Assembly (NCBI RefSeq): GCF_009905375.1
Contig: NC_133653.1
Span: forward strand, 95,902,609 to 95,966,608
Length of the DNA stretch: 64,000 bases
Reading direction: 5' to 3'
Source of the DNA: Apium graveolens
Taxonomy: Eukaryota > Streptophyta > Magnoliopsida > Apiales > Apiaceae
The notes under the pieces were generated by a model. The model did not search any database, was not told where the DNA came from, and was given only the letters and a program-made list of their open reading frames with translations. Positions 33,668 through 45,416 of this stretch are shown piece by piece. The position numbers and the translations under genes are program-made. Every line of letters begins with the position of its first letter. The stretch's first letter is position 1.

Positions 33668-35190
33668 CCCTCAGGCAGAGTGTGTTCAACAGTAGTCTTC
33701 CTTGGTTCCCCCTCTTTCTCCTTTTACATTCCTTCTTCATCTACAACTTTAACTTCTACATCTTTTTTTTTCAACATCAGCAACTTTTCCAGACCTTAAG
33801 GTGACAGCTTTGACTTGCTCTTTAGCTTCCTTCCTGCCTGGCACTTCAGTATGGCTGGAAAGTATGCTAGGTTGATGATTGAGCAAGACATTGGTTATTT
33901 GTCCAATTTAATTTTCCAAGGTCTTGATAGAAATAGCTTGACTTTTGCATAACAGCTTTAACTCCTCGAAATCAGCACTAGAAGGTGGAGCAGCACCTCC
34001 TTGTTGAGGATATGATTGCCTTTGAGCAAATTGCTAAGGTTGCTGGAATTCAGGTGGATTAAACTGTTTATTTGCAGCTTGCTGATAAGACTGCTGAACA
34101 GCATTCTAATTATTGCTCCAGCTGAAATTGGATGATTTCTGTTATTAGGATGATAAGTAGCGGGCACAGGCTGTTGCGGTTTCTGGAAATTGTTCATATA
34201 CTGAACAGAGTCATTAACAAGAGAACACTGATCCGTAGCATGAGAGCCTGCATAAAGCTCATAGACACTAAATAATTGATTTACGCCATAGTTGGTTAAA
34301 TAATCGACCTTCATAGTCAGCGCCGTGAGCTGTGCTGCAATAGCTGTAGCTGCATCAACTTCCAGAATACCTGCTACTTTCTCAGGCATCATCCTTTGAG
34401 TTGGGTTTTGATACTCATTTGCAGCCATAGTTTCAATGAGATTATAGTCCTCAGTATAGTTTTTGGCCCACAAGGCGCCTCCAGAAGCTGCATCGAGCAT
34501 GGGTCGAGATTGGACCCCCAAACCATTGTAGAAACCAGTGATCACCATCCAGTCAGGCATCCCATGATATGGACACTTTCTCAATATCTCCTTGTAACGC
34601 TCCCAAGCTTCGCACATAGATTCTCCTGGTTGGTGCGTAAACTGAGTAAGAGCACTCCTCATAGCTGCAGTTTTTTCCATTAAATAGAACTTCACCAGGA
34701 ACTTTTGCGCAAGATCTTCCCAAGTAGTGATGGACCCAACTGGTAAAGAATGTAACCAGTCCTTAGCTTTGTCCCTCAGAGAGAACTGGAAAAGCCTCAG
34801 CTTGATAGCCTCATCAGTGATACCATTATAATTGAAAGTACTACAGATCTCGATAAAATTCCTGATATGCATGTTGGGATCTTCAGTCGCAGCCCCTCCG
34901 AAAGAAACATAATTATACACCATCTGAATAGTGCCCGGCTTGATTTCAAAACTATTGGCCTGAATAGCCGGATGAATGATGCTGGACTGAATGTCATCAA
35001 TTTTAGGCCGAGAAAAGTCCATAAGAGCTGTATCAGCTTGAGCTAGACGATCACCCATTGTTTCAGGTTCTTTCTTTTCACTCTCTTTATCCGAATCTTC
35101 AAAAACTATCTTCTCTGGAAAGTCAAGAGTTTTATCTGTCTCCTCATCTTTATCCAGATTTCTCTTGTGAGTGCGATAACGTGTTCGCAT
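33668..35190 (-). pseudogene. Gag of the Athila-like element
   Basis: The frame from 35190 (MRTRYRTHKRNLDKDEE) carries the Retrotrans_gag core: HIRNFIEICSTFNYNGITDEAIKLRLFQFSLRDKAKDWL, WEDLAQKFLVKFY, RYKEILRKCPYHGMPDWMVI. A one-base loss near 34133, after NNRNHP, shifts the frame; the true frame then gives Gln-rich sequence (AVQQSYQQAANKQFNPPEFQQ). The Athila hallmark VKAVTLRSGK is readable at about 33784-33812, and an A run near 33762 shifts the frame again. The copia insertion at 33667/33668 separates it from pol. Confidence 0.87.
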
Positions 35191-35304
35191 AAACGCTCGT
35201 TAGAGTACCTAAAATACAACCGGAAGCAGTAAGTAACAAGTCTTAATCAATGAATCCTAATGACCACTGATGGCAAGTACATAAACTAAATAAATTAACA
35301 CCGA

Positions 35305-35322
35305 GTCCCCGGCAGCGGCGCC
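35305..35322 (-). other. Primer binding site, tRNA-Asp type
   Basis: The minus strand reads TGGCGCCGCTGCCGGGGA, close to the tRNA-Asp-type site common in Athila elements, 7 bases inside the LTR. Confidence 0.88.
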
Positions 35323-35329
35323 AAAAACT

Positions 35330-36717
35330 TGTTAGGCAGAAAGCATGCGCTAAATAATTCACGCAAGTATACGCGTTCGCAAGTAATATAGAATGATTTC
35401 TAGTTCGTTCCCATAGAGACTCTGATTAATTATATTTAATTAACACTTACTCACCAATGTATGATTATTCTTCAATGTCAAGACAATAACAATTAAGGTT
35501 GGTAAATTAATAATTATTACGAGAATTAAACACTTGAATTAACAATATTAAACACACATGAGATCCTAACTTTATTACTACTTCATTCAATAGTTATTGT
35601 TATTAACCTTAGCATGTAATGGTGATGATATTAATCGAACAACACGAAACTGATAAATGCCAACTTTCGTTGTACGAATACCATTCTACCAAGCATCCAC
35701 AATTAAGATACAAGTTGAATAGGCATCAATTATGTTGAGACCCTATATGTCTATAGAATTTGACAACATAACAATTTAAGCGCAAGTTATTCATGATGAT
35801 TTCACAGGGCAAGTAAAACGGTTTGAGTTACCCACTAATTATGCATACAATACATGAACCTATGCTAGCATGGCAAGTTCTAAATCTCAAGATTCACTAT
35901 CGCTTCACAAGAGATTAACAGGCTATCTTACATGTTTACGACGCATATAAGACGAATAAGCACAACATATACTAGATATCATATAATCACCACATACCAA
36001 GGTATTAAACAATTAACTAAAAAATTCCATAGTAAATCCGTTAGGATCCCATGATCACGATTAGCCCATAATAGAACTCATCGTCACCATGGGTTCATAT
36101 GAAAGCATGATAATAACATAACGATATAAAGATGAAAACTACTTAATAAATAATGAAGTACGTCACAAGAGTATTAAGGTTCAAAGCATAAAGAAAACTA
36201 GCATCCACTGTTACAATGAATTAAAAGAATCACAAGATAAATGTATGCTTCCTCTTCTTCGTTGTTGCGTGCTAAAACGGTCTTCTCAATCTTCTTGCCC
36301 TTGCTCTTGATGAAGAAAATGTCTTCCCATAAGGTTTATATAATAGCCCAAGAGAACCAGCGCCAACAGAAGCCCAATTGTACTTGAATTAATAAAATCC
36401 AGATTCTGAAATTCCGCCCGCACGCGGTCACCTATTGTCTCCACGCGGTCGCCTGCTCCTGGCGTGCGGCCGCCTGCTACCCTTCTAGAAAATACTTTAT
36501 TTTGCTTTTGTTTTTGCTGATTTCTTCGCTCATCACCCCTAGATTGATTCCAAGCACTTCTTTAAGCTTTATTCGATGAAAATCACCTATCTGAGCAAGT
36601 TATACCCTGAAATGCAAAAACAATAGAAAATGCGTCAAATACACAAAATACTTGAGTTCAAGACACCAATTCAAGCCATTATGAGACGCTCTAAGTGGTA
36701 TAAAATGCCACTTATCA
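35330..36717 (-). repeat. 5' LTR of the Athila-like element
   Basis: 1388 bp; on the minus strand it runs TGATAAGTGGCATTTTATACC...CTGCCTAACA. A TATA box (ATTATATAAACC, minus strand) lies near 36336-36348. Three GC-rich repeats (36421-36480) lie just upstream of it in element sense. No gene. Confidence 0.88.
36421..36480. repeat. Three GC-rich 21-bp repeats in the Athila LTR
   Basis: Copies at 36421, 36442 and 36463, strictly 21 bp apart, of the type cacgcggtcgcctgctcctgg. They match the repeat at 9075-9135 in the same element, and both are followed by a cttct-r-gaaaa block. Confidence 0.82.
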
Positions 36718-39345
36718 CAACACAAGGATCCGGTTAATTTCCGGTCCTTAGGATCAAGTGTATACCTTACCCTAATCATCACCATCCAGTTCATCGGTGA
36801 GCAACCGGCACAATCGGTATACCTTGATATATCCCAACATCGGAATATATCGAGATATATGTATATATATGTATAATTATTGGAATATGAATAGAGGATT
36901 CAACAAATTGGGAGAAATCAGGAATCGAAACGAGATATGAATAAAGGAATAATAATTGTGTAACAGTGTTCGTGAACATGAACTATAAGTGTGCAAATGC
37001 GATAAAAATTTGAAGTAATTCACTATTCTAAAATTAGAATGGGGAAAAACTTGCCTTTCACGTGATCTACTCCAGGTATATCACCTTCCTCTATCACCGG
37101 CTCGATCTTCCTCGTTGGTTTTGCCTCTATCAAAGAAAGATGCTTATTTAGTCATCTCGCATATCAATTGTGTCTCGAACCGACTTCACATAGCCCTTAT
37201 CATCTACGCGTACGTGTATTATTGACTAGTATAAGAATTATTTCCAAATAAGACTCGATGAACCACATAATTCACATAACACATAAGTCACATAGTCATT
37301 CTAGGTTTAAAATAATTTTTAGAATCAAATTCGACCCGCTATTGGCTTAACCAAACAATATCTAGCTCGTTTCCTGTTTTTTGGAATTTATTGGACTTGT
37401 CTCGACACACAATAAGGCTTATAATTAAATAAATATCGAAAGTCGAATTTCTTCTAAAAGAAATTAGGAGTTTAAACTATTTTTAATGAAAACAAATCAT
37501 TTTTCTGAGTCGAAGGGCTTTCGTTTTGCTTAAATCGGATAAACGGGTCAATTATTATTCAATAAATACAGATAAAATAATTTATTATTCAATATAAATA
37601 ATTATCCCTAATTATTGGACCCTAAAAATATTTTTAAATAATTATTTGGGAAAAATCGGAATTAAAAATAATTTTCCATAATTTTTGGAATTAAAATTAA
37701 TTTATTATGATTTATTAAAAATAATTTGATTAATTATCAAAATAATTAATAATTTTTACATAATTAATAAATAATAAATATATAATAAAGAAATAAAGAA
37801 ATAAATAATTCTGATTTTTAGAAAAAATGTCATAATTATTATAATATAAATCAATTAATTATATAGTTATTAATCAATTTATAAAATATATAAAAACCGA
37901 TTTTATAAATAATAAAAGTAAAAATAAAAATAATTTCCAGAAACATTTGTCAGAAAACAATCTCTGACAAAAACGGATCAAAACCGGGTAGAACAAACGG
38001 GTCAAACGGGTCAAAATCCGGGTCGTAAAGAACACGTCGGATTTTGCCCAGAATCCGGTCACCGGAGCAACTTTCGGCCAGCCATTTTCAGGCCAAAAAC
38101 AACACCATTTGGTGTGTTTTTTACAGGGTTTCAATTCCAAATCATCCTAGCAATCTAACTCCGGCCAAAACGAACCAAAAATATCCAGTAATCTCCAACT
38201 CCGGCAAAATCGATCAAAACTCCGGTCAAACATCAATCTAACGATTCTGTACATGAAACTTCACGTTCTATGGTTCAAATAAAGCTTATGAACTCTACAA
38301 TCAAACCCCTAACATCTCAGGAACCAAATATTCATCAAACTCAAAAACGTATAAATCAAAAATTGAACATAACCCTAGAAATCGAATATACTTATCGAGG
38401 AATCATTTTTTCAATTAAATATCATGAATTGATCAGAAATCATAATATAAAGCTATATCAATCATCAAATCATTTTAATAACCCTAGAATCAAAAAGACC
38501 CAATTCGAACATAAACCCTAGAAATCGAAAATCAATATATACGAATTAAAACATGAAATTGATATCAAAAATAGGAGAACATATCAAAACTTTGATTTCA
38601 GTACTTGAATCACCCGATTTGGTGCAGAAATCAGATCAAAATCAACGTTTAATTGTGAAACCCGAACCCGAAAACCCGACCCGAATTTCAGAGAATTTGT
38701 GTATTTTTCTAATTTTTGATAATTAATTAATAATTAAATAAAAATTAAATTATTTATAGTAAGTAAAATAATACTCCTAATTAAAATTAAGGCTCTAATT
38801 ATACATCTTTTAAAATTAATTAGCCCCTAATTTCATATTTTTTTAGTATTAATTTTTAAATATTTAATATATACAATATATATGCCAAAAATTCCCAAAA
38901 ATTGTGAATAATTTAAAAATACAAAGAAATGGTATATTTGAGAGTCCTATAATTTTATAAAAATAAAAATGTGATTTTTGTGGGGGGGTTTTAACACCCA
39001 ATGGGGCCCGAAAAAGTCATTTTTCGCGAAACGAGAAAATTTATAAAATATCCAGATGTTCAGAATAATGCGATGGCACAAGCCATTCTAAGAAAAATAA
39101 GGCCAATTATTTTATTTGAAATATCAGCTATTAAAACATAGTTCGGGTCGTATAACTTTTGATACGAAGGCTTTGAATACGAAATAAAATATCCGATAAA
39201 TATCCAGAAAATACCTCGATCATACTAAATACACGTAACACATAGTAGTTAAGGTTTTATAGCTAAGTATACATAAATGACATAATAAAACACATTATTT
39301 ATTTTTTTTACGATATATTACAAGCGAAATTTCCCAGTCGTTACA
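36718..39345 (-). repeat. LTR fragment of a further gypsy element (minus sense)
   Basis: On the minus strand it begins TGTAACGACTGGGAAATTTCGC at 39345, like the start of Tekay-type LTRs, and runs left until the Athila insertion at 36717/36718. It is AT-rich, with a GTTGCTCACCG block near the broken end (about 36798-36812) as in the LTRs of the two chromoviruses here. The bases tatgc (39346-39350) outside it are the expected target duplication. I cannot tell whether it is a solo LTR or the end of a full element. ORFs inside it are spurious. Confidence 0.7.
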
Positions 39346-39670
39346 TATGCCACCCAAGATCCGTGTGGTTCATAGTATATATGATCCCCGCATGTCTATT
39401 AGAATTCACACAAACATCTTTACATCGGAGAATCACCCTTTTCTTCACTCTATCCATAAACCAACTCCAACTTTCTATGTTTTCTGCTTCAACAATTGTA
39501 AAGGCAAGTGGAATGAGGTAATTGAAGCCACCAACTGTTGTAGTCGTAACTAAGACTTCGCGGTATTTGTCATAAAAATGTATGCCATCTATGAGGAACA
39601 CTAAGATGCAATGTGGAAATGCATCAATGTGTGGCTTGAACGCCCAAAATATTTTCTTGAATCTCACCAC
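39346..39670 (-). pseudogene. MULE transposase, catalytic-domain exon, truncated
   Basis: The frame reads VVRFKKIFWAFKPHIDAFPHC, VFLIDGIHFYDKYREVLV, FNYLIPLAFTIVEAENIESWSWFMDRVKK and DVCVNSNRHAGI. This is the MULE (PF10551-like) transposase domain: the first catalytic Asp is in LIDGIHF, and the place of the second, normally I-S-D-R, reads NSNRH, so Asp became Asn. The C-terminal part with the catalytic Glu and zinc finger was separated by the LTR insertion at 39345/39346. The upstream exon ends at 39771. Cut-and-paste transposition would be lost. Confidence 0.85.
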
Positions 39671-39770
39671 CTATTAATATTTTATAAGAAAAGAATAAGC
39701 CAATATATTAAGTCAATAATGACCAACAACTAGTTTGAGTCAAGAAAAGAATGCAGCTAAGTGTATATAC
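39671..39770 (-). other. Predicted 100-bp intron of the MULE transposase gene
   Basis: On the minus strand the donor is GATGAG/GTATATAC and the acceptor ATTAATAG/GTGGTGAG. Joining keeps the frame (…DE then VVRF…). The interval is AT-rich. Confidence 0.65.
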
Positions 39771-40004
39771 CTCATCTATTGGCTCTCCTAGATCATGCTC
39801 CTTGAAATGCCAGTAGACATGTATGCCATGATTGAATGATTATAGTACATTCATAAAGAAAGGAAGGTACTCATAGGATTCTTTAGAAGACTTGAATAGA
39901 CTTTTTCCTCATTTCTCCCTTGCATGTCTGATCTTCCTTCTTGAAGGTCTATAACCAAATTGGTTCACAACAGTAGCCTCTAATGCCTTATCTGAGACAC
40001 CAGG
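39771..40004 (-). pseudogene. MULE transposase, middle part
   Basis: Minus-strand frame SDKALEATVVNQFGYRPSRRKIRHARE, then (after stops) FKSSKESYEYLPFFMNVL and WHFKEHDLGEPIDE. This is the usual linker between the DNA-binding N-terminus and the catalytic domain of MULE transposases. It is continuous with 62031-62206 except for the Tekay-2 insertion between, with ccagg on both sides (40000-40004 and 62031-62035). Confidence 0.75.
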
Positions 40005-42845
40005 TATAACGACTCGTATATTTTGTATTATTGAAAAGTGTAATTGTTAAATAATTAAATAAATAAAATATGTGTATTGGTCCTATCAGCTGTGTGGTTT
40101 TTTGTTATCATTTATATGTGATTGTTGGTTTACGAGGATTATTCGTATAATTAAATATTGAGCTATATTTTTTTTCACTTTTAAAGTGGTTTTATAGCAG
40201 ATTTATTTTCATAAATATTTGGATTGTCTCTAAAATTGTTTTAGAAATCAATATTTTATCAATTAATTATCTTTAAATGATTTTCCAAGTACATTCATTT
40301 GTAAATGCAGTATTTAATTCCAGAATGCTTCAAAAATTATGAAATTCATATTTTATTAAATTTGAAATATTTCGAGAATTTCAAAATTATTTTAGAAAAT
40401 TTTCGGATTAAATTCACCCGCGCGTTTGTTCGCTAAATCGTTAATTGCGGGTATATTATGCGATTCAAAAAAAATTTTAAAAAGCACAAACTTTATATAT
40501 TATTAGTTTCGGAATATTTATAAAATTTTAAAACTATTTTGATATTATTTCGATGAATTCTTGCACGCGATATGTATCGTTAAATTCGCAAATCAGTGTC
40601 AGGCATGGTACTTTCGGTTATAAATACAAATATGTGTCCTTTTATTGGACACGTGGCTAGTTCACAGGAGGGTAGCAGATGATTAATCGATACACTTTTA
40701 TTTTTTTAACCCTAAAAGGACATCAATCTCTCCCTATCTCACTTTCTCCTCTCGATCTCTCTATCTCTCTATGTCTCTTTCTCTATATCTCATCTCTCTC
40801 TTTCTCATCTACTTCTCTCCCCCTGTTTTCCTTCCTGTTCTTCGGATTTACCTCGGGTTCTGGTGAGTTTCATGGCCGCCTCCAATTTCCGGCCGCCTTT
40901 TACCGTTTTCCAGCCCGCTTCCTGGTCACAATCGAGTGTGTGTGTGTGTGTGTTATAGTCATGTGTGTGTGTGTGTTCTGGGTATGTGAGTCCGTGTGGG
41001 TGTTTGCTATGTATTTTCCGGTGGGAACCGCGGCTGCATCTTCGGTGTCGTGGTTGTTCCTCTCGGTTTCTTAATTGGGCATGTATATATATCTGTGTAT
41101 ACATTTTTGATTGTCTGGTTATTGGTTATCGAATCTCCTGAATTATTCAATCCTTCCATTTCTTTTGCAGTTCGAATAATTGCTTTATTGTGGTGAAAAT
41201 TTCGAATGAAATTCCATAATTCTCGAAGTATTAATTTTAGATTATTCAGAAATTTATCGGTGGAATTTGTGTAGGACACCCGTGATAAACGGGCAACCGT
41301 GAATTTACAGCCGTTAGCAATGAATTTCGATGAGCTAACGGTGGATTGTGATGATATAATCTGAGTCCTAAATTATAAAAACAAATAAATTAGTTCATAA
41401 ACTTAGTTTTCGAATTATAAATAAGTATTTATTTTTAAGAGTCATATCGAGATTCGAAACTATGAAATTATGATTGTTGGGAATTGACGTTGATTATGTT
41501 TCGACGGGTAAATACAGGAGTCGCTGTCCAAATTTTTTCTAAAAATTATTTTTAATTATGAAAAGTGTATTATTCGACATAAAACATTTTACCCCTATTA
41601 TAAATATCGTTACGTGGATATATGTATATACATTATATGAGTCGTGTTATCGAATTGGGTTATTTAGGTTCGACGATATCAAGCATGTTGGTATAATTAA
41701 TTAGGTTATTCTGTTACTGTAGATCCCAGTCAAAGTTTGCGAGGACCAAATTCAGTCAACCGCAACTACCCTAGGAATCCCAAAAAATCGTGCATATATG
41801 AATAAACTATTTTTTTATTCTCATACAGGAACATAAGTGCTTTAAGTTACGTATCCCCTGTAGTTATAACTAACTATTTTAAATCTGTTTTGGGGAAAAG
41901 TAACTTCGAAATGGTATTTATCTCGAATGAAAGTGATTTTTAAACCAGTTTTACATGTGTTGTTTAATAAAACCGTTTTAAAATGAGATAGGTACAAGTG
42001 ATTTGAAAACTAGATAAAACGATCAGATATTGGGTACATAAGGGCTAGAGTGGCCCATTGAGGTTGCGTAAGAGGGTAACTTGGTTGCGCGCACTACAAA
42101 ACCGATTAGTCCAGCAGGTCAGAGACCTAGCTAGTCTCTGAGTTCCGGAACAGGCTTATGGGATGGTAGTTGGAGCCGTCTGGTGTTGATAACCTGATCA
42201 GCTGTCTTCACATATCCACCACGTATCTAATTTGGTTTTGTGATTCCCGTAACGGAATAAGCGATTTATACAGTTGAATTATAAATGTGAATAGCATGCT
42301 AAAATTGGATTCTGGTATTTACACAGCACGCAACTTTGTTATTTTATTAAGAGCATGCTAGTCAGTGATATCCAGTTTTAAATGTTGTTATCTTGACAAG
42401 GAGTTGAAATGAATTACAGGTTACTGTTTTATAGTTCTGTTCCTATAACTGTTTACATTACTGTTTTACTCTGATATTCATATGTTGTTACTGCTGAGCG
42501 ATTATATGCTCACCCTTGCAACCTATTATATATATCTCGGAGATGCCTAGACGATCTATCAGACCTGGTCAGAACAGAGTTTCAGCCCCTTCCGGTCCCG
42601 GCTCCTCTGAGGTGGTTTGTATTTGACCATATGCGGTCCGAAGAGTTGCTGATAAGATAGTGTGTCAGACTTTTAAATAAATGGTTTGTATTAGTGAGTA
42701 GCTTAAATTATACTTGAACCTGGATCGGATCTTGGTTTTGGGGTCTTGTTAGTATAATAATAATAATAATAATCTTGTAGTTTATGTTTGTGGTTTGTTA
42801 TGTTTGGTGACGTCAACTCCTGACCCCGGGGTTGAGGCCGTCACA
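40005..42845 (+). repeat. 5' LTR of chromovirus 2
   Basis: 2841 bp. A TATA box (ggttataaatac) lies at about 40617-40628, followed by a CT-rich leader (40728-40830). The stretch 40600-41146, which includes both, is missing from the 3' LTR. It also contains (GT)n runs at 40936-40974 and an (ATA)n run at 42751-42772. ORFs at 40679-41196 are treated as non-coding. Confidence 0.93.
40617..40628 (+). promoter_or_regulatory. TATA box of the chromovirus 2 5' LTR
   Basis: ggttataaatac followed 110 bp later by a CT-rich tract, a common plant core-promoter and leader arrangement. Only the 5' LTR has it. Confidence 0.6.
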
Positions 42846-42847
42846 GT

Positions 42848-42859
42848 TGGTATCAGAGC
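42848..42859 (+). other. Primer binding site, tRNA-Met type
   Basis: tggtatcagagc, two bases after the LTR end at 42845. Confidence 0.93.
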
Positions 42860-43297
42860 TACAGGTTCAAGTCCCTGATTTAGGTTAGGAATCGAGTCAA
42901 AAAGGTATAGAAACTGTGTCCTTAAGTGTGAGTCAGCAACTCATTTAGAGGAGCGAACCTAAGAGTCAGTCGAGGGTTCCGAAGTTGTTACCCTGGCATC
43001 TATTGATGTCTTTCCTGTATATTTTATTGTTGTACTAGTTGGATTTCTGTATGGTTATTATATAGTATATGCTTTATGATGTTGTTCAGTTTCATATACT
43101 TGTGCGTTGTTATTACTGTTGTTACTATTATTGTTGCTTCTGTTGCTGGTATTTCTAGAATTTAGCCATTTACTCAGGATGAATCCAATTAACTGAGGAT
43201 GAGGATATTTTCTTAGTGGAAGCACTCTCCTGATACATATGTATAAACTGTTTGGAGCAATCCAATTTCTTATATATGACTACTATGTTTCAGGAGA
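42860..43297 (+). other. 5' leader of chromovirus 2
   Basis: Non-coding stretch between primer site and gag ATG; T-rich, no ORF or repeat of note. Confidence 0.6.
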
Positions 43298-43702
43298 ATG
43301 CCACCCAAGAAAAATCCTCAACCCAACAACGAATCTACAAGGGATCCCTCCATAAGTGAATTACTAAATATATTGCATCAGCAATCTATTTAGCTGGCCC
43401 AACAGCAACAGCAATTCCAGCAGCAGCAACAACAGTTTCAACAACAACAACAACAACAACTCATACAACAACAGCAACAACAAATCCAACAGCAACAGCT
43501 GCAGATCTAATAGTAGCATCAGTTGAGGGGGACAACCCAAACTGTTAGTTTTAAATCTTTCTAGGTTGTAAAACCCCCTGAGTTCAAAGGTGAATTAGAC
43601 CATGTGGCTGTCAGGATCTGGATTAAGGAAATGGAAAAGGCTTTTGCACTCACCAAGGTGAGTGAGGATTTAAAGACAGACTATGCTAGTTACTTTATAA
43701 AG
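43298..43702 (+). pseudogene. Gag of chromovirus 2, N-terminal part
   Basis: The frame from the ATG at 43298 reads MPPKKNPQPNNESTRDPSIS, then a glutamine-rich segment coded by mixed CAA/CAG (43390-43510), then VVKPPEFKGELDHVAVRIWIKEMEKAFAL, the start of the Retrotrans_gag domain. Stops occur where Gln is expected: one at 43390 and three together at 43509-43517. The frame is interrupted after YFIK by the Sirevirus and resumes at 55487. Confidence 0.85.
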
Positions 43703-43897
43703 TGTTAGATATATTTGATAATGTCATGTCTAATATGATTTATGTTTAGTTTTCAGATCTTACTTAAACAGGACAAATCAGTACTTAACTGAAATCAGCA
43801 CTTATACTGAAGTCAGAACTTAAGTTATCAGTACTTAAGATTCAGGAGATATTTATCAGGAGATAATATCAGGACTTAAAGGAAACTTTCAGATAAG
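43703..43897 (+). repeat. Truncated 5' LTR of the Sirevirus-like element
   Basis: 195 bp equal to 54876-55070 except c/t at about 43759 versus 54932. After agataag (43897) the sequence changes abruptly to gag, while the full LTR goes on for 411 bp. Confidence 0.93.
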
Positions 43898-45416
43898 TAG
43901 CTAAGTTCTCATCACAAAGTCTAATACTGAGTCATCAAATTCTGATAGTGATGATGACTCAGAAACTGAAAGCTTGCCTGAGATGGATGCTGATGAAGAG
44001 ATGATGAAGCTGTGTGCTCTTATGGTGAAAGGAATCACACGGATTGCATACAGAAAGTTCAGGAAGGGAAAGAAGTTTTCCAGGAAAGGTGCAAGTTCTG
44101 ATAAGAAGAATTTCAGAAAATCTGAAGGCAAAGGAGGGAAGTCTGACAGAGGAGATTATACAAATGTCAAATGCTACAACTGTGGTAAGAAAGGCCACAT
44201 ATCTCCTGATTACAAGAAAGTAAAGAGTGACAAAGGAAAGGCTCTTGTCACAAAGAAGAAAAGCTGGACAGACACTTCAGATTCTGAAAGTGAGGAGAAC
44301 TATGCCTTGATGGCAAATGCTGATATGGCAAATGCTGATAGCAATTCTGAAGCTGTTGAGTTAAAGGTACCTCAAACTACTTATGCCTTTCATACTGATG
44401 ATATTAATAAGTTGAGAAGATATCTTAAAACCATGTTCATTAGTTATAGAGATCAAACTTTAACATGTGAAAGATTAACTTCTGAAAATCTTGCTTGTAA
44501 AAAGAGGAATGATTATTTAGAAAAAGAGTTAGTCATGTTCCATCAAACTCAAAAAGATAGAGATGATGCTTTCTATGTTAGGGATGAAGTACTTAAAATT
44601 AATGAATCCCTAAAAACTGGATTAGAAAAGGAAAGAGAGATTATCAGGACTTGGACTAACTCTGGCGGAACAACTCATAATTTGTTAAGTAGTGGAAACT
44701 GGAAAGAGGGCTTAGGTTATGGAGATGATAAGAATGATAAAGGAACTGTAGAAATTAAGCCTATAGTTGTTAAACAAAAGCCAAAGTTAAAACCTGTTAA
44801 GTTTGTTGCTGTAAAGTCTGATACTGAGAAATCAGAAGTTAAAGAGGAATTAACTTCTGACAAACTAAAACAGGAAAAGACAACTGAAGTTAACGTAGGC
44901 TTAATGACAAAGAAGCAGCTTAAGCATAAGCTGAAAGATGTTAAGAATGTAAACAAGGTAAAGTCACCTAGGAAAAATAGGAATGGAAAGGAAGGTGTGA
45001 ATAAAAGAAATGATTATAAGCCTGTTCCTAATGCTCCTAGAAAAACATATCATAATTGTGGAAGTTCTAACCATCTGGCTTCTTTTTGCAGGAAGAATAA
45101 GAACATAAACTCCTTACCTTCAAAGTCAGGAGTTAAGAGTCAGTCTGTTAGATATAGGCCACAAAATCCTTGTTTTCATTGTGGTAGTTTATGGCATTCC
45201 ATTTATACTTGTAAGGAATATGATAGCTTGTACTATGATTATTATCAAATAAAACCTTCTTTAAAGAAAGTTAGCATTGTTCCTTCTAGTGTAAGTTCTG
45301 ATACAAAGTCTGATAGTGTAAATGCTGATAAGAAAAATGTTAACATAAACTCTAATGCAAAATCCGCTGCAAATGTTAACAAACCTAATAAGGCCAAAGG
45401 ATCCAAGCAAGTCTAG
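43898..45416 (+). pseudogene. Sirevirus gag, N-terminus deleted
   Basis: The open frame from about 43905, with Met at 43974, runs SDSDDDSETESLPEMDADEEMMKLCALM and includes a basic region and three zinc-knuckle-like motifs. Two are damaged: CYNCGKKGHISPDYK has Tyr for the last Cys, and YHNCGSSNHLASFC has Tyr for the first Cys; CFHCGSLWHSIYTC is intact. A Leu/Lys/Glu-rich segment near residues 150-225 looks coiled-coil. It is stopped by TAG at 45414, where relatives carry Trp in a QVWVLK block. The capsid-like N-terminal half is missing. Confidence 0.87.

Larger units (their letters stand above)
8150..36717 (-). mobile_element. Athila-like Ty3/gypsy element (span includes nested insertions)
   Basis: Read on the minus strand: 5' LTR (36717-35330), a tRNA-Asp-type primer site (35322-35305), gag (35190-33668), the nested copia element (33662-13127), pol (13121-9286), a GC-rich spacer, and an env-like ORF (8810-8150) cut by chromovirus 1. 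Its 3' LTR lies left of the window. The VTLRSGK motif in the gag-pol linker and a downstream transposon-protein-like ORF fit the Athila group. The LTR begins TGATAAGTGGCATT and is flanked on the right by caaca (36718-36722), the expected target-duplication copy. Confidence 0.85.

Noticed and set aside
37874..38521. ORFs on both strands in the minus-sense LTR
   Set aside because: No homology or domain; they lie in LTR sequence with low-complexity AT tracts.
40679..41279. ORFs of 131, 99, 90 and 66 codons in the chromovirus 2 5' LTR
   Set aside because: They arise from the CT-rich leader and GT repeats, on both strands, and the segment is absent from the partner LTR.
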